Assembly (NCBI GenBank): GCA_947442115.1 | Contig: CANEVK010000178.1 | Span: forward strand, 1 to 5,886 | Length of the DNA: 5,886 nucleotides | Direction: 5' to 3' | Source of the DNA: Bacteriovoracaceae bacterium | Lineage (GTDB): Bacteria > Bdellovibrionota > Bacteriovoracia > Bacteriovoracales > Bacteriovoracaceae | Shown: piece after piece, positions 1 through 5,339 of the stretch | How positions within the stretch are numbered: position 1 is the first letter of the stretch | Layout of the letters: each line of letters opens with the position of its first letter | Translations under genes and position numbers: made by a program | The notes under the pieces: generated by a model | What the model saw: only the letters and a program-made list of their open reading frames with translations | Database searches by the model: none | What the model was told of the DNA's origin: nothing

Positions 1-1
1 A

Positions 2-238
2 TTTGATTTCATATTTGAATACATGAGACGAATTGAAACGTCCAACCTCAAGGCGATAGATATTTTATTGGATAAAAATGAGATTCAAGCAAAAAAAGGT
101 GTTGGTACAGAGCATTTCCAAGCAGCTTTAAATTCTTATTTATTAGGATTAAAAAAACGTTATACTAATAAACGCATGCAGGTGAGAGAGATGACTGATT
201 TGCAATACCATGTTTGGGTTTTAAGAAATGGAAAATAA
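2..238 (+). CDS. 3' end of an unrecognised gene (N-terminus outside window)
   Basis: The frame is open from the left edge to a TAA at 236-238, giving 78 visible residues. An internal ATG at 23 exists, but nothing like a Shine-Dalgarno sequence precedes it and seven codons upstream of it are also open (FDFIFEY). I therefore read this as the C-terminal part of a longer protein. The visible part is soluble, rich in Lys and Arg, and probably mostly helical (for example the stretch around LLDKNEIQAKK and LNSYLLGLKKRY), with no membrane segment and no Cys. It overlaps the following maf start by 11 bases, so the two are probably co-transcribed and translationally coupled. I do not recognise the family; the missing N-terminal part would be needed to assign it. 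Confidence 0.6.
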   Translation, partial: FDFIFEYMRRIETSNLKAIDILLDKNEIQAKKGVGTEHFQAALNSYLLGLKKRYTNKRMQVREMTDLQYHVWVLRNGK

Positions 239-848
239 TAAATTAAAATTTATCCTGGCGAGTGCCTCCCCACGCCGTAAAGAACTTTTGGGTTTTTTAA
301 ATATCCCATTTGTAATCATGACAAAAAATATACCTGAAGATTCTCATCATCAAGACCCTGTTGAGTACTCAAGGCATATTGCCCAGCAAAAAGGTGAAGC
401 TATATTTAATGACCTAACTTATGATTCATTTGTCGTCTCAGCTGATACTATAGTTTGTCTTGAAAATAAGATTTATGGAAAACCAGTGAATGAACAAGAT
501 GCTAGAAAAATTTTGTCTGAGTTATCTGGCAAAACGCATTCTGTTTTTACTGCTGTTTCACTCATGTTAAAATTTCAAGGAAAAATAAAATCCTATTCAT
601 TTGTTGAGGAATCGCGAGTTCAATTTAACTCAATCGGACCGACCTTACTCAATAATTATCTTCTGACCGGGGATTCACTCGATAAGGCTGGGGCCTACGG
701 TATTCAAGGACCATCTTTGACCTTTATCTCAAAAGTGGATGGGGATTATGCCAATGTGGTAGGCTTTCCTTTAAGCCGTTTTATTTTAGAATGTGATGAT
801 TTTTTTAAACCATTTTTAGAAGGTCAAACATGGCAAGAGTTGTTTTAA
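228..848 (+). CDS. maf: Maf-family nucleoside triphosphate pyrophosphatase (YhdE-type, dTTP/UTP)
   Basis: This 206-residue cytoplasmic enzyme matches the usual Maf length (about 190-210). In order it shows the N-terminal phosphate-binding signature SASPRR (residues 12-17), SADT with the probable catalytic Asp73, GKP (84-86), SGKTHSVFTAV (100-110), DKAGAYGIQG (152-161), and NVVGFP (176-181). The GAYGIQG form with Gln is typical of the YhdE subgroup, known to hydrolyse dTTP, UTP and some modified pyrimidine triphosphates to the monophosphate plus pyrophosphate. The YceF/m7GTP subgroup differs at this motif. The proposed family role is house-cleaning of nucleotide pools, and some members affect septation. 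The ATG at 228 places the signature at the usual distance from the N-terminus; only a weak AAGAA precedes it, consistent with coupling to the overlapping upstream gene. Substrate choice is inferred from motifs. Confidence 0.95.
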   Translation: MENNKLKFILASASPRRKELLGFLNIPFVIMTKNIPEDSHHQDPVEYSRHIAQQKGEAIFNDLTYDSFVVSADTIVCLENKIYGKPVNEQDARKILSELSGKTHSVFTAVSLMLKFQGKIKSYSFVEESRVQFNSIGPTLLNNYLLTGDSLDKAGAYGIQGPSLTFISKVDGDYANVVGFPLSRFILECDDFFKPFLEGQTWQELF

Positions 849-1258
849 CGATTATGTTAATGGGTCTAAGTTTCTCAGCATATTCAGATTTTTTAGGCTT
901 CAAAAGTTCCGACAATGTGAGCAAAATTCCAGCTCTTGCTGAAAAAATAAAAAGTCTAAAAGTGGAGCAAGGTCCCATTTTTGAGGATAGTTTTAATCAA
1001 CTTGTGAAGTCGTTAGAAACAACTCTAGAGGAAGAAAAACTGTTCTGTTCAGGGGAGTCAGCAGATAGTGCAGGTAAAGTGATATCTAAAGATCAAAAGC
1101 AGGTATGTTTCAGGCAATTAAAGTCGAATTATCTCGAGGCGATTGAAAGCGTATTTAAAGTTAAAAAACAGTACTTAATTACAATTCACAACAATCAACT
1201 AGAAAAAATGAATCAGATTCAGTCTAAGATAAAATCTGATATTGATAAGAGTTTTTAG
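830..1258 (+). CDS. small exported protein of unknown function
   Basis: The product has 142 residues. Its N-terminus looks like a Sec signal peptide: MAR, a hydrophobic run VVLTIMLMGLSFSA, then a likely cleavage near AYS|D (after residue 19). The mature part of about 123 residues is helix-prone and charged, with a possible coiled-coil-like C-terminus (about 96-140, rich in Lys, Gln, Ile and Leu). It has two Cys (73 and 93) that could form a periplasmic disulfide around a short Ser/Gly/Asp-rich loop. The start is well supported: AGAAGG at 818-823 lies 6 bases before ATG 830. The gene begins inside maf and overlaps it by 19 bases in another frame, so it is likely co-expressed with maf. Its TAG stop overlaps the stop of the convergent - strand gene. 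I recognise no family; the periplasmic location is inferred from the signal peptide only. Confidence 0.85.
   Translation: MARVVLTIMLMGLSFSAYSDFLGFKSSDNVSKIPALAEKIKSLKVEQGPIFEDSFNQLVKSLETTLEEEKLFCSGESADSAGKVISKDQKQVCFRQLKSNYLEAIESVFKVKKQYLITIHNNQLEKMNQIQSKIKSDIDKSF
1203..1240 (-). terminator. candidate intrinsic terminator of the - strand small gene
   Basis: On the - strand, ATCAGATT (1240-1233) is followed by a 13-base loop and its exact complement AATCTGAT (1219-1212). After three further bases comes a run of six T (1208-1203). It starts 15 bases past the TAA of the 58-codon - strand gene, the right place for a terminator. The stem is AT-rich (2 G/C pairs of 8), so it may be weak. It sits inside the coding end of the convergent + strand gene and could be chance. 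Confidence 0.35.
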
Positions 1259-1431
1259 TCTCTCCTGGTCTGCTCTTCTGTCTTTAAGTTGAGATTGGCG
1301 ACGATTGTTTTTGGTTTAAAACTTCTGCTGGCAACAAGCGAGCGCATAGGGCGCAAACTTTTAGGTTTTGTTTTGTCCTGAGGTTTCTCAAAGTTGAATG
1401 GCTTTGATTCAAATTGTTCTTTTGTTTTCAT
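1255..1431 (-). CDS. small basic protein, 58 aa, unknown function
   Basis: Reading the - strand from ATG (1431-1429) gives 58 codons to TAA (1257-1255). The product begins MKTKEQFESKPFNFEKPQDK and ends KTEEQTRRD. It has 15 Lys/Arg against 7 Asp/Glu, several Pro, no Cys, and no hydrophobic segment. It is probably a disordered or nucleic-acid-contacting cytoplasmic protein, which is an inference from composition. Support for a real gene is an AGGTGA Shine-Dalgarno sequence three bases before the ATG (AGG to ATG spacing 6), a frame filling an otherwise long non-coding gap, a tight tail-to-tail fit with the convergent gene (4-base overlap), and a terminator-like hairpin just beyond its stop. It is divergent from the tatT operon. 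It is easily missed because of its length. I recognise no family. Confidence 0.6.
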   Translation of the reverse strand: MKTKEQFESKPFNFEKPQDKTKPKSLRPMRSLVASRSFKPKTIVANLNLKTEEQTRRD

Positions 1432-1434
1432 ATG

Positions 1435-1440
1435 TCACCT
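1435..1440 (-). promoter_or_regulatory. Shine-Dalgarno AGGTGA of the 58-aa gene
   Basis: The - strand reads GAGATT-AGGTGA-CAT-ATG. This is a strong match to the anti-SD complement at normal spacing, and it is the main evidence that the small - strand frame is translated. Confidence 0.6.
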
Positions 1441-1485
1441 AATCTCTTTATAAAATTAATTACTGTAGTTTAATTGTCGGCTAGT

Positions 1486-1515
1486 TTGATCCTTAACTTG
1501 AGACAATTTTATACA
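1486..1515 (+). promoter_or_regulatory. candidate sigma-70 promoter for the tatT-dctPQM operon
   Basis: TTGATC (1486-1491) and TATACA (1510-1515) are separated by 18 bases; each matches 4 of 6 consensus positions. Transcription would begin near 1522, giving an unusually long leader of about 130 bases that carries the GC-rich island. In such AT-rich DNA chance matches are common, so this is only a candidate. I found no better -35/-10 pair closer to the tatT start. Confidence 0.25.
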
Positions 1516-1650
1516 CCTTTTCTGGTGAGTATAGCACGCCCAAAACGCCCTGCCGCAAAGGGGAAAATTTTACATACAAATCTTTTCCTATCGAATTTTG
1601 GACTGAAGGTTAAGATAGAAGGGTAGTGAAATTAAAGGGTTAGGTATTTA

Positions 1651-2604
1651 ATGAAGCCAGTTTACTTGCTTTTGATCATGGCCATTTCAGGTTGTAGCAC
1701 TATGAAAAAGGCTGCTCTGAGAGGGGCTTCACCTCTTTTTGTCGATGGCACTGAATTGCTAACCCGAGAGAGGAATTGGGATTTTTTCAGAGATTCTTCG
1801 CCTGGAAATCTCAAATTTCTTGAAACGCTTTATTTACAGGATGAGAGTAACCTTCCCCTTTTAGCGATGCTGATTAAAGGTTTTGCAGGTTATGCTTATG
1901 GCGTCTCAGAAACACTTGCCTTTGATGATGAATTGGCCGGTATTGAGACCTCACCTCATAAGAAAACTGCGATGTCCCTCTACACCAGATCTTTTGATTA
2001 TGGGATGTCATATTTTGAACGTCGTGGGATATCCAGAAAGGAAATTTTGGAGAAAACAGATGATCAATTTGAAAAGATTTTGAATGATAAAATGACAAAG
2101 GCTGATCTCGTTCCCATTCTTTTTACTGCTCAGGCGTGGGCCAGCCTAATCAATCTTCAAAAAGATAATATTGCTCTTGTGTCTCAGGTCCCAAGGGTAA
2201 AAAGCCTTTTTGATTGGGTTTGTAAAACATCACCAGATATTGAATATGGTGTCTGCGATATCTTCTATGCTCAATATGAAGCCTCTAGGCCAAAAATGTT
2301 GGGGGGAGATCCTGAAAAGGCTATACAGCTCTATGAAACTGCAATTAAGAAACATCACCAGCACTTATTGATAAGAGTAAACTATATCCAGTATTCGATT
2401 ATTCCTGCTTTTGATAAAAAACGTTATGATGAAATTGCAAAAATTCTTAGAGAAGAATTTTCTAAATGGGAAGATCTGAATCGCGACAATCTGGAAGATT
2501 TAAGTGATTATAAAACAGCGGAGAAATTGAATCTTTATAATTCAATTGCTCAGAAAAGATTCGAAATAATTGAAAAATATAAGAAAAAGATATTTGAGGA
2601 CTAA
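1651..2604 (+). CDS. tatT: TatT-family TRAP-associated TPR-like lipoprotein
   Basis: This 317-residue protein starts with a lipoprotein signal peptide: KPVYLLLIMA, then lipobox ISGC with lipidated Cys15. Ser at +2 favours outer-membrane sorting if E. coli rules apply. The rest is helical and fits the TatT family: LIKGFAGYAYG (75-84), AMSLYTRSFDYGMSYF (107-122), an AQAWASLINL helix (161-170), and the hallmark ASRPKMLGGDPEKA (211-224) followed by RVNYIQYSIIPAFDKKRYD. In Treponema pallidum TatT (Tp0956) forms a trimer of TPR-like subunits that docks the cognate TRAP binding protein, and it is proposed to help deliver ligand. Here the binding-protein gene follows after 4 bases and the two membrane subunits follow that, exactly the TPAT operon layout. 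The start is backed by AGG six bases upstream and by the signal peptide beginning at once. It is probably the first gene of the operon. Confidence 0.9.
   Translation: MKPVYLLLIMAISGCSTMKKAALRGASPLFVDGTELLTRERNWDFFRDSSPGNLKFLETLYLQDESNLPLLAMLIKGFAGYAYGVSETLAFDDELAGIETSPHKKTAMSLYTRSFDYGMSYFERRGISRKEILEKTDDQFEKILNDKMTKADLVPILFTAQAWASLINLQKDNIALVSQVPRVKSLFDWVCKTSPDIEYGVCDIFYAQYEASRPKMLGGDPEKAIQLYETAIKKHHQHLLIRVNYIQYSIIPAFDKKRYDEIAKILREEFSKWEDLNRDNLEDLSDYKTAEKLNLYNSIAQKRFEIIEKYKKKIFED
2596..2600 (+). promoter_or_regulatory. Shine-Dalgarno GAGGA that fixes the tatP start at 2609
   Basis: GAGGA lies 8 bases before ATG 2609 and inside the last codons of tatT. An in-frame ATG at 2570 would add 13 basic residues ahead of an otherwise standard signal peptide and has no ribosome-binding site, so 2609 is preferred. 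Confidence 0.7.
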
Positions 2605-2608
2605 ATTT

Positions 2609-3583
2609 ATGCTTAAAAAATTTTTGTTATTCAGCTTCCTGACAATTTCTATAACGGCTAAAGCTTCTCAGCAAATAAAATTGGCCGTGCTTGTTCCAGA
2701 GGGAACAACATGGGGAAATAGCCTAAAAAAACTTTCAAAAGAGGTTGAAAAGCTGACCAATAATGAAGTCTCATTTAAAATTTATTATGGTGGAGTCTCT
2801 GGAGATGAACCTGATGTTTTAAGAAAAATCAGAATAGGTCAGCTTCATGGAGGAATATTTACTGGAAAAACATTAGGGGATATTTATGGAGATGTTCGTT
2901 CCATGGAAATTCCATTTACATTCTATGAAAAACAAAACAAAGCCTCTGCCACACTTAGTAAATTGTCGGCCCAGTTTAATCAGGGTCTAAAAAGTAAAGG
3001 ATTCATTAACTTAGGTTTTTATGAAGTGGGGCAGGTCTATGTCGTATCGACAAAAAAGATCTCAAATTTGAATGAACTTAAGGGAGTTAAAGTATGGTCT
3101 TGGGAAGGTGATAAACTCGTTGAGGCCATGATCGAGTCGCTTCAACTTGTTTCAGTTCCCCTCGCTTTACCCGATGTGCTTTCTTCACTTTCCACAGGGA
3201 TTATTGATGCTGCTTATGCACCACCCTTGGCGATTCTAGCTCTACAATGGCATTCAAAGGTGAAGTACCTGGTAGACTTTCCGACTGCTTTTTCGATCGG
3301 AGCTCTTCTTGTTTCGGATAAAACGTGGAGCAAAATTAAACCTGATTATCAGACTAAAATCATGGAGCTATCTAAGAAATTTGTGGCCGAAGCAAACAGT
3401 AAATCTATCCAGGAAAATGAACAGGCCCGTCAGCAGCTCAAAAAGTCAGGGATTCAATTTATTTCTTTTCCAGCAGAGGATTATAAAAAGGCTGCCGGTG
3501 CCAGGGGAAGTGTTATCAATAAGGTAAAAGATAGTTATATCTCTACTAAAGTTATTCAACTCCTTGATCAAGAGTCTAAATGA
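2609..3583 (+). CDS. tatP: TRAP transporter periplasmic binding protein, TatT-associated DctP subfamily
   Basis: The 324-residue protein has a Sec signal peptide (MLKKFLLFSFLTISITAKA, cleavage near AKA|S after residue 19). It lacks a lipobox Cys, so it should be soluble in the periplasm. Family features in order: IKLAVLVPEGTTWG (23-36), the YYGGVSGDEPDVLRKIRIGQLHGG block (59-82), GFYEVGQVYVVS, LKGVKVWSWEGD (157-168), PLALPDVLSSLSTGIIDAAYAPP, and LQWHSKVKYLVDFP (212-225). These match the DctP group usually found beside TatT. At the position where classical members read K-x-R-V and use the Arg to hold a substrate carboxylate, this protein has Trp163 with Trp165 and Asp168 nearby. That suggests a different, perhaps more hydrophobic ligand (inference). 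It is coupled 4 bases after tatT, and its stop overlaps the dctQ start (ATGA). The true substrate cannot be read from sequence. Confidence 0.92.
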   Translation: MLKKFLLFSFLTISITAKASQQIKLAVLVPEGTTWGNSLKKLSKEVEKLTNNEVSFKIYYGGVSGDEPDVLRKIRIGQLHGGIFTGKTLGDIYGDVRSMEIPFTFYEKQNKASATLSKLSAQFNQGLKSKGFINLGFYEVGQVYVVSTKKISNLNELKGVKVWSWEGDKLVEAMIESLQLVSVPLALPDVLSSLSTGIIDAAYAPPLAILALQWHSKVKYLVDFPTAFSIGALLVSDKTWSKIKPDYQTKIMELSKKFVAEANSKSIQENEQARQQLKKSGIQFISFPAEDYKKAAGARGSVINKVKDSYISTKVIQLLDQESK

Positions 3584-4077
3584 TGAAATTGATTTATCTA
3601 TTTGATGATTTTCTAGAAAAAATAAGTCGATCTGGCCTAGTAATTAGTTTTTTCTCCATTCTCGCACTGGCCTTAGCTTCAATTATACTAAGGTGGTTAG
3701 GCTTGAGTTTAAACTGGATAGACCCTTTAGTTCGCCATCTTGTCTTCCTTTGTGCTTTTTTAGGCGGATCAATCGCGACAAAAGGAAATCTTCACATCAA
3801 GGTAGATCTTTTTACTAAACTCATTGAACGTGCTGATTCTAAAATATTTATTTGGTTACATAAAAATTTAGTCTGCTTATTTTCATTTTTGACCTCGCTC
3901 GTCCTTTTAAAATCTTCCTGGGACTTTTTTATTGTAGAAAGAGAATTTGGAGCTCCTGCCATGTTAGGGCTTCATAGTTCATGGCCAGTTGGAATTATTC
4001 CTCTTGGTATTGGCCTGATTTCTCTTCGCTTTTTCAATCAACTGATATTAGGGCTTAGATTGGGAGAACATAAATGA
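3580..4077 (+). CDS. dctQ: TRAP transporter small membrane subunit (DctQ family)
   Basis: The 165-residue inner-membrane protein shows four hydrophobic segments at about 18-40, 50-66, 93-112 and 136-156, the DctQ topology and length. The recognisable family stretch is NWIDPLVRHLVFLCAFLGGSIATKGNLHIKVDLF (45-78), with the membrane-edge Trp, Asp and Arg followed by G-x-x-x-A and the HIKVD turn. DctQ packs against the large subunit DctM and is required for transport, likely as a scaffold in the membrane. The gene starts at a tandem ATGATG (3580 and 3583); the first overlaps the tatP stop as ATGA, the second would begin just after it. Only a weak AGAG precedes them, so translational coupling to tatP is likely and the exact start is uncertain by one codon. 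Confidence 0.92.
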   Translation: MMKLIYLFDDFLEKISRSGLVISFFSILALALASIILRWLGLSLNWIDPLVRHLVFLCAFLGGSIATKGNLHIKVDLFTKLIERADSKIFIWLHKNLVCLFSFLTSLVLLKSSWDFFIVEREFGAPAMLGLHSSWPVGIIPLGIGLISLRFFNQLILGLRLGEHK

Positions 4078-5339
4078 GTACTCTTATCTACCTTAGTATT
4101 CTCATGTTGGCCCTCTTGGGGACTCCCATTTTTATAGTTATGTCAGCCTTTGCTCTGGCAGCTTTTTATTTTAGTGGAGTAGAGCTTTCTGCTGTGGCCG
4201 TTGAAATCTATCGCCTTGCCAGTGCTCCAACTATTTTGACAATACCTTTATTCACTTTTGCTGGTTATGTTTTAGCTGAATCTAAAGCTCCAATTCGTCT
4301 TTTAAAACTCTCACAAGCTTTTTTAGGTTGGATGCCCGGTGGAGTTGCCATTGTTTGTCTTTTTTTATGCGCCTTTTTTACAGCTTTTACTGGAGCCTCT
4401 GGTGTCACAATTATAGCCCTGGGTGGATTGCTTTATCCTATTCTTATTGAAGAAGGGTACTCTGAGAAGTTTGCTTTAGGTTTAATTACAACTTGTGGAT
4501 CACTAGGCCTATTATTTCCTCCAAGCTTGCCTATTATCCTTTACGGCATTATTGCCAAAGTCGATATTGATCAACTTTTTTTAGCGGGAGTTGTTCCGGG
4601 GATTCTATTAATGATGCTACTCGGTTTATATTCGATTTTTGAATCGAGGAATAATCCGCGCAAGAAACATATATTTTCTCTTACTGACATGAAACAGGCC
4701 GTTTGGGATGCCAGATTTGAAATCCCTCTTCCATTTATTGTTCTGGGTGGTATTTATGGTGGCTTTTTAACGGCTACCGAAGCCTCGGCCATATCTGCTG
4801 GTTATGTACTAATAGTTAATTGTTTTATTTCACGAGATCTATCTATAACTAAAGATATTCCCAAAGTCATTGTTGAAAGTTTGACCCTCGTGGGAGCGAT
4901 TTTATTAATTTTATGTTGTGCGCTTGGTTTAACAAATTATCTTGTAGATGAAGAAATCCCCATGAAAATATTAGAGTCAATGCGGGTTCTAATAACGAAT
5001 AAATATTTGTTCTTGCTAACACTCAATGCATTCCTACTGATCGTAGGTTGTTTGATGGATATTTTTAGTGCCATTATCGTCGTTGTCCCACTTATTATTC
5101 CCATTGCAGAGCAATTCCAGGTGAATCCACTCCACCTTGCGATTGTTTTTCTAACAAACTTAGAGATTGGTTATATAACTCCGCCGGTAGGAATTAATTT
5201 ATTTATTAGCTCTTTTAGGTTTAATAAGTCTGTTATTGAACTCTACAAAGTTAGTATCCCATTTCTTATATTAATGATTGTGGCGTTACTCTTAATAACA
5301 TATATCCCATGGTTAACATTATTTTGGTTCAACTCTTAG
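4074..5339 (+). CDS. dctM: TRAP transporter large membrane subunit (DctM family)
   Basis: This 421-residue polytopic inner-membrane protein has the usual DctM length. It is the transport-catalysing subunit of a cation-coupled importer (Na+ in characterised members). Diagnostic stretches: LGTPIFIVMSAF (15-26), ILTIPLFTFAGYVLAES (54-70), FLGWMPGGVAIV (83-94), FTAFTGASGVTIIALGGLLYPIL (102-124), GSLGLLFPPSLPIILYG (142-158), LFLAGVVPGILL (168-179), GGFLTATEASAISAGY (229-244), and GYITPPVGINLF (366-377). The two Pro-Pro hairpin motifs mark the paired half-repeats near the ion sites. TGASG replaces the SGSS/A form of many organic-acid DctMs, in line with a distinct subfamily. The start overlaps the dctQ stop (ATGA), and GGGAG at 4062-4066 gives a good ribosome-binding site. 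It works with DctQ and the TatT-associated binding protein. Confidence 0.95.
   Translation: MSTLIYLSILMLALLGTPIFIVMSAFALAAFYFSGVELSAVAVEIYRLASAPTILTIPLFTFAGYVLAESKAPIRLLKLSQAFLGWMPGGVAIVCLFLCAFFTAFTGASGVTIIALGGLLYPILIEEGYSEKFALGLITTCGSLGLLFPPSLPIILYGIIAKVDIDQLFLAGVVPGILLMMLLGLYSIFESRNNPRKKHIFSLTDMKQAVWDARFEIPLPFIVLGGIYGGFLTATEASAISAGYVLIVNCFISRDLSITKDIPKVIVESLTLVGAILLILCCALGLTNYLVDEEIPMKILESMRVLITNKYLFLLTLNAFLLIVGCLMDIFSAIIVVVPLIIPIAEQFQVNPLHLAIVFLTNLEIGYITPPVGINLFISSFRFNKSVIELYKVSIPFLILMIVALLLITYIPWLTLFWFNS

Larger units (their letters stand above)
1432..1650. other. divergent intergenic region between the 58-aa gene and tatT
   Basis: No convincing coding frame lies in these 219 bases. The left half (1441-1515) is AT-rich, as expected for promoter DNA. 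A short GC-rich island (about 1535-1563) stands out. It holds ACGCCC twice (1536-1541 and 1545-1550, nine bases start to start) and a small possible hairpin, CCCT 1548-1551 with AGGG 1559-1562. The rest up to 1650 is AT-rich leader containing the tatT ribosome-binding site (AGG at 1642-1644, six bases before ATG). No terminator for the genes to the left was seen on the + strand. Confidence 0.6.

Noticed and set aside
1340..1352. GCGC-ATAGG-GCGC hairpin as a + strand terminator
   Set aside because: Only four base pairs, followed by AAACTTTTAGG rather than a clean T tract, and inside the - strand coding frame.
1398..1442. 14-residue hydrophobic + strand peptide frame (MALIQIVLLFSYVT)
   Set aside because: Antisense to the 58-aa gene, with no ribosome-binding site; too short to distinguish from chance.
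1516..1650. Possible sigma-54 promoter (TGG...GC near 1523)
   Set aside because: Spacing between GG and GC is 8 rather than 10 bases and the -12 TTGC element is missing.
1883..2083. 66-codon frame on the + strand within tatT
   Set aside because: Alternative frame of tatT with no start signal; the family motifs are in the other frame.
1874..2098. 74-codon frame on the - strand within tatT
   Set aside because: It lies wholly inside a confidently assigned TatT gene, has no ribosome-binding site I can see, and has a composition like a shadow frame.
2570..2608. Longer N-terminus for the binding protein starting at ATG 2570
   Set aside because: It would put 13 mostly basic residues before a normal signal peptide, overlap tatT, and lack a Shine-Dalgarno sequence; GAGGA supports 2609.
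3309..3527. 72-codon frame on the + strand within the binding-protein gene
   Set aside because: Shadow frame of the binding protein, which has continuous family similarity here.
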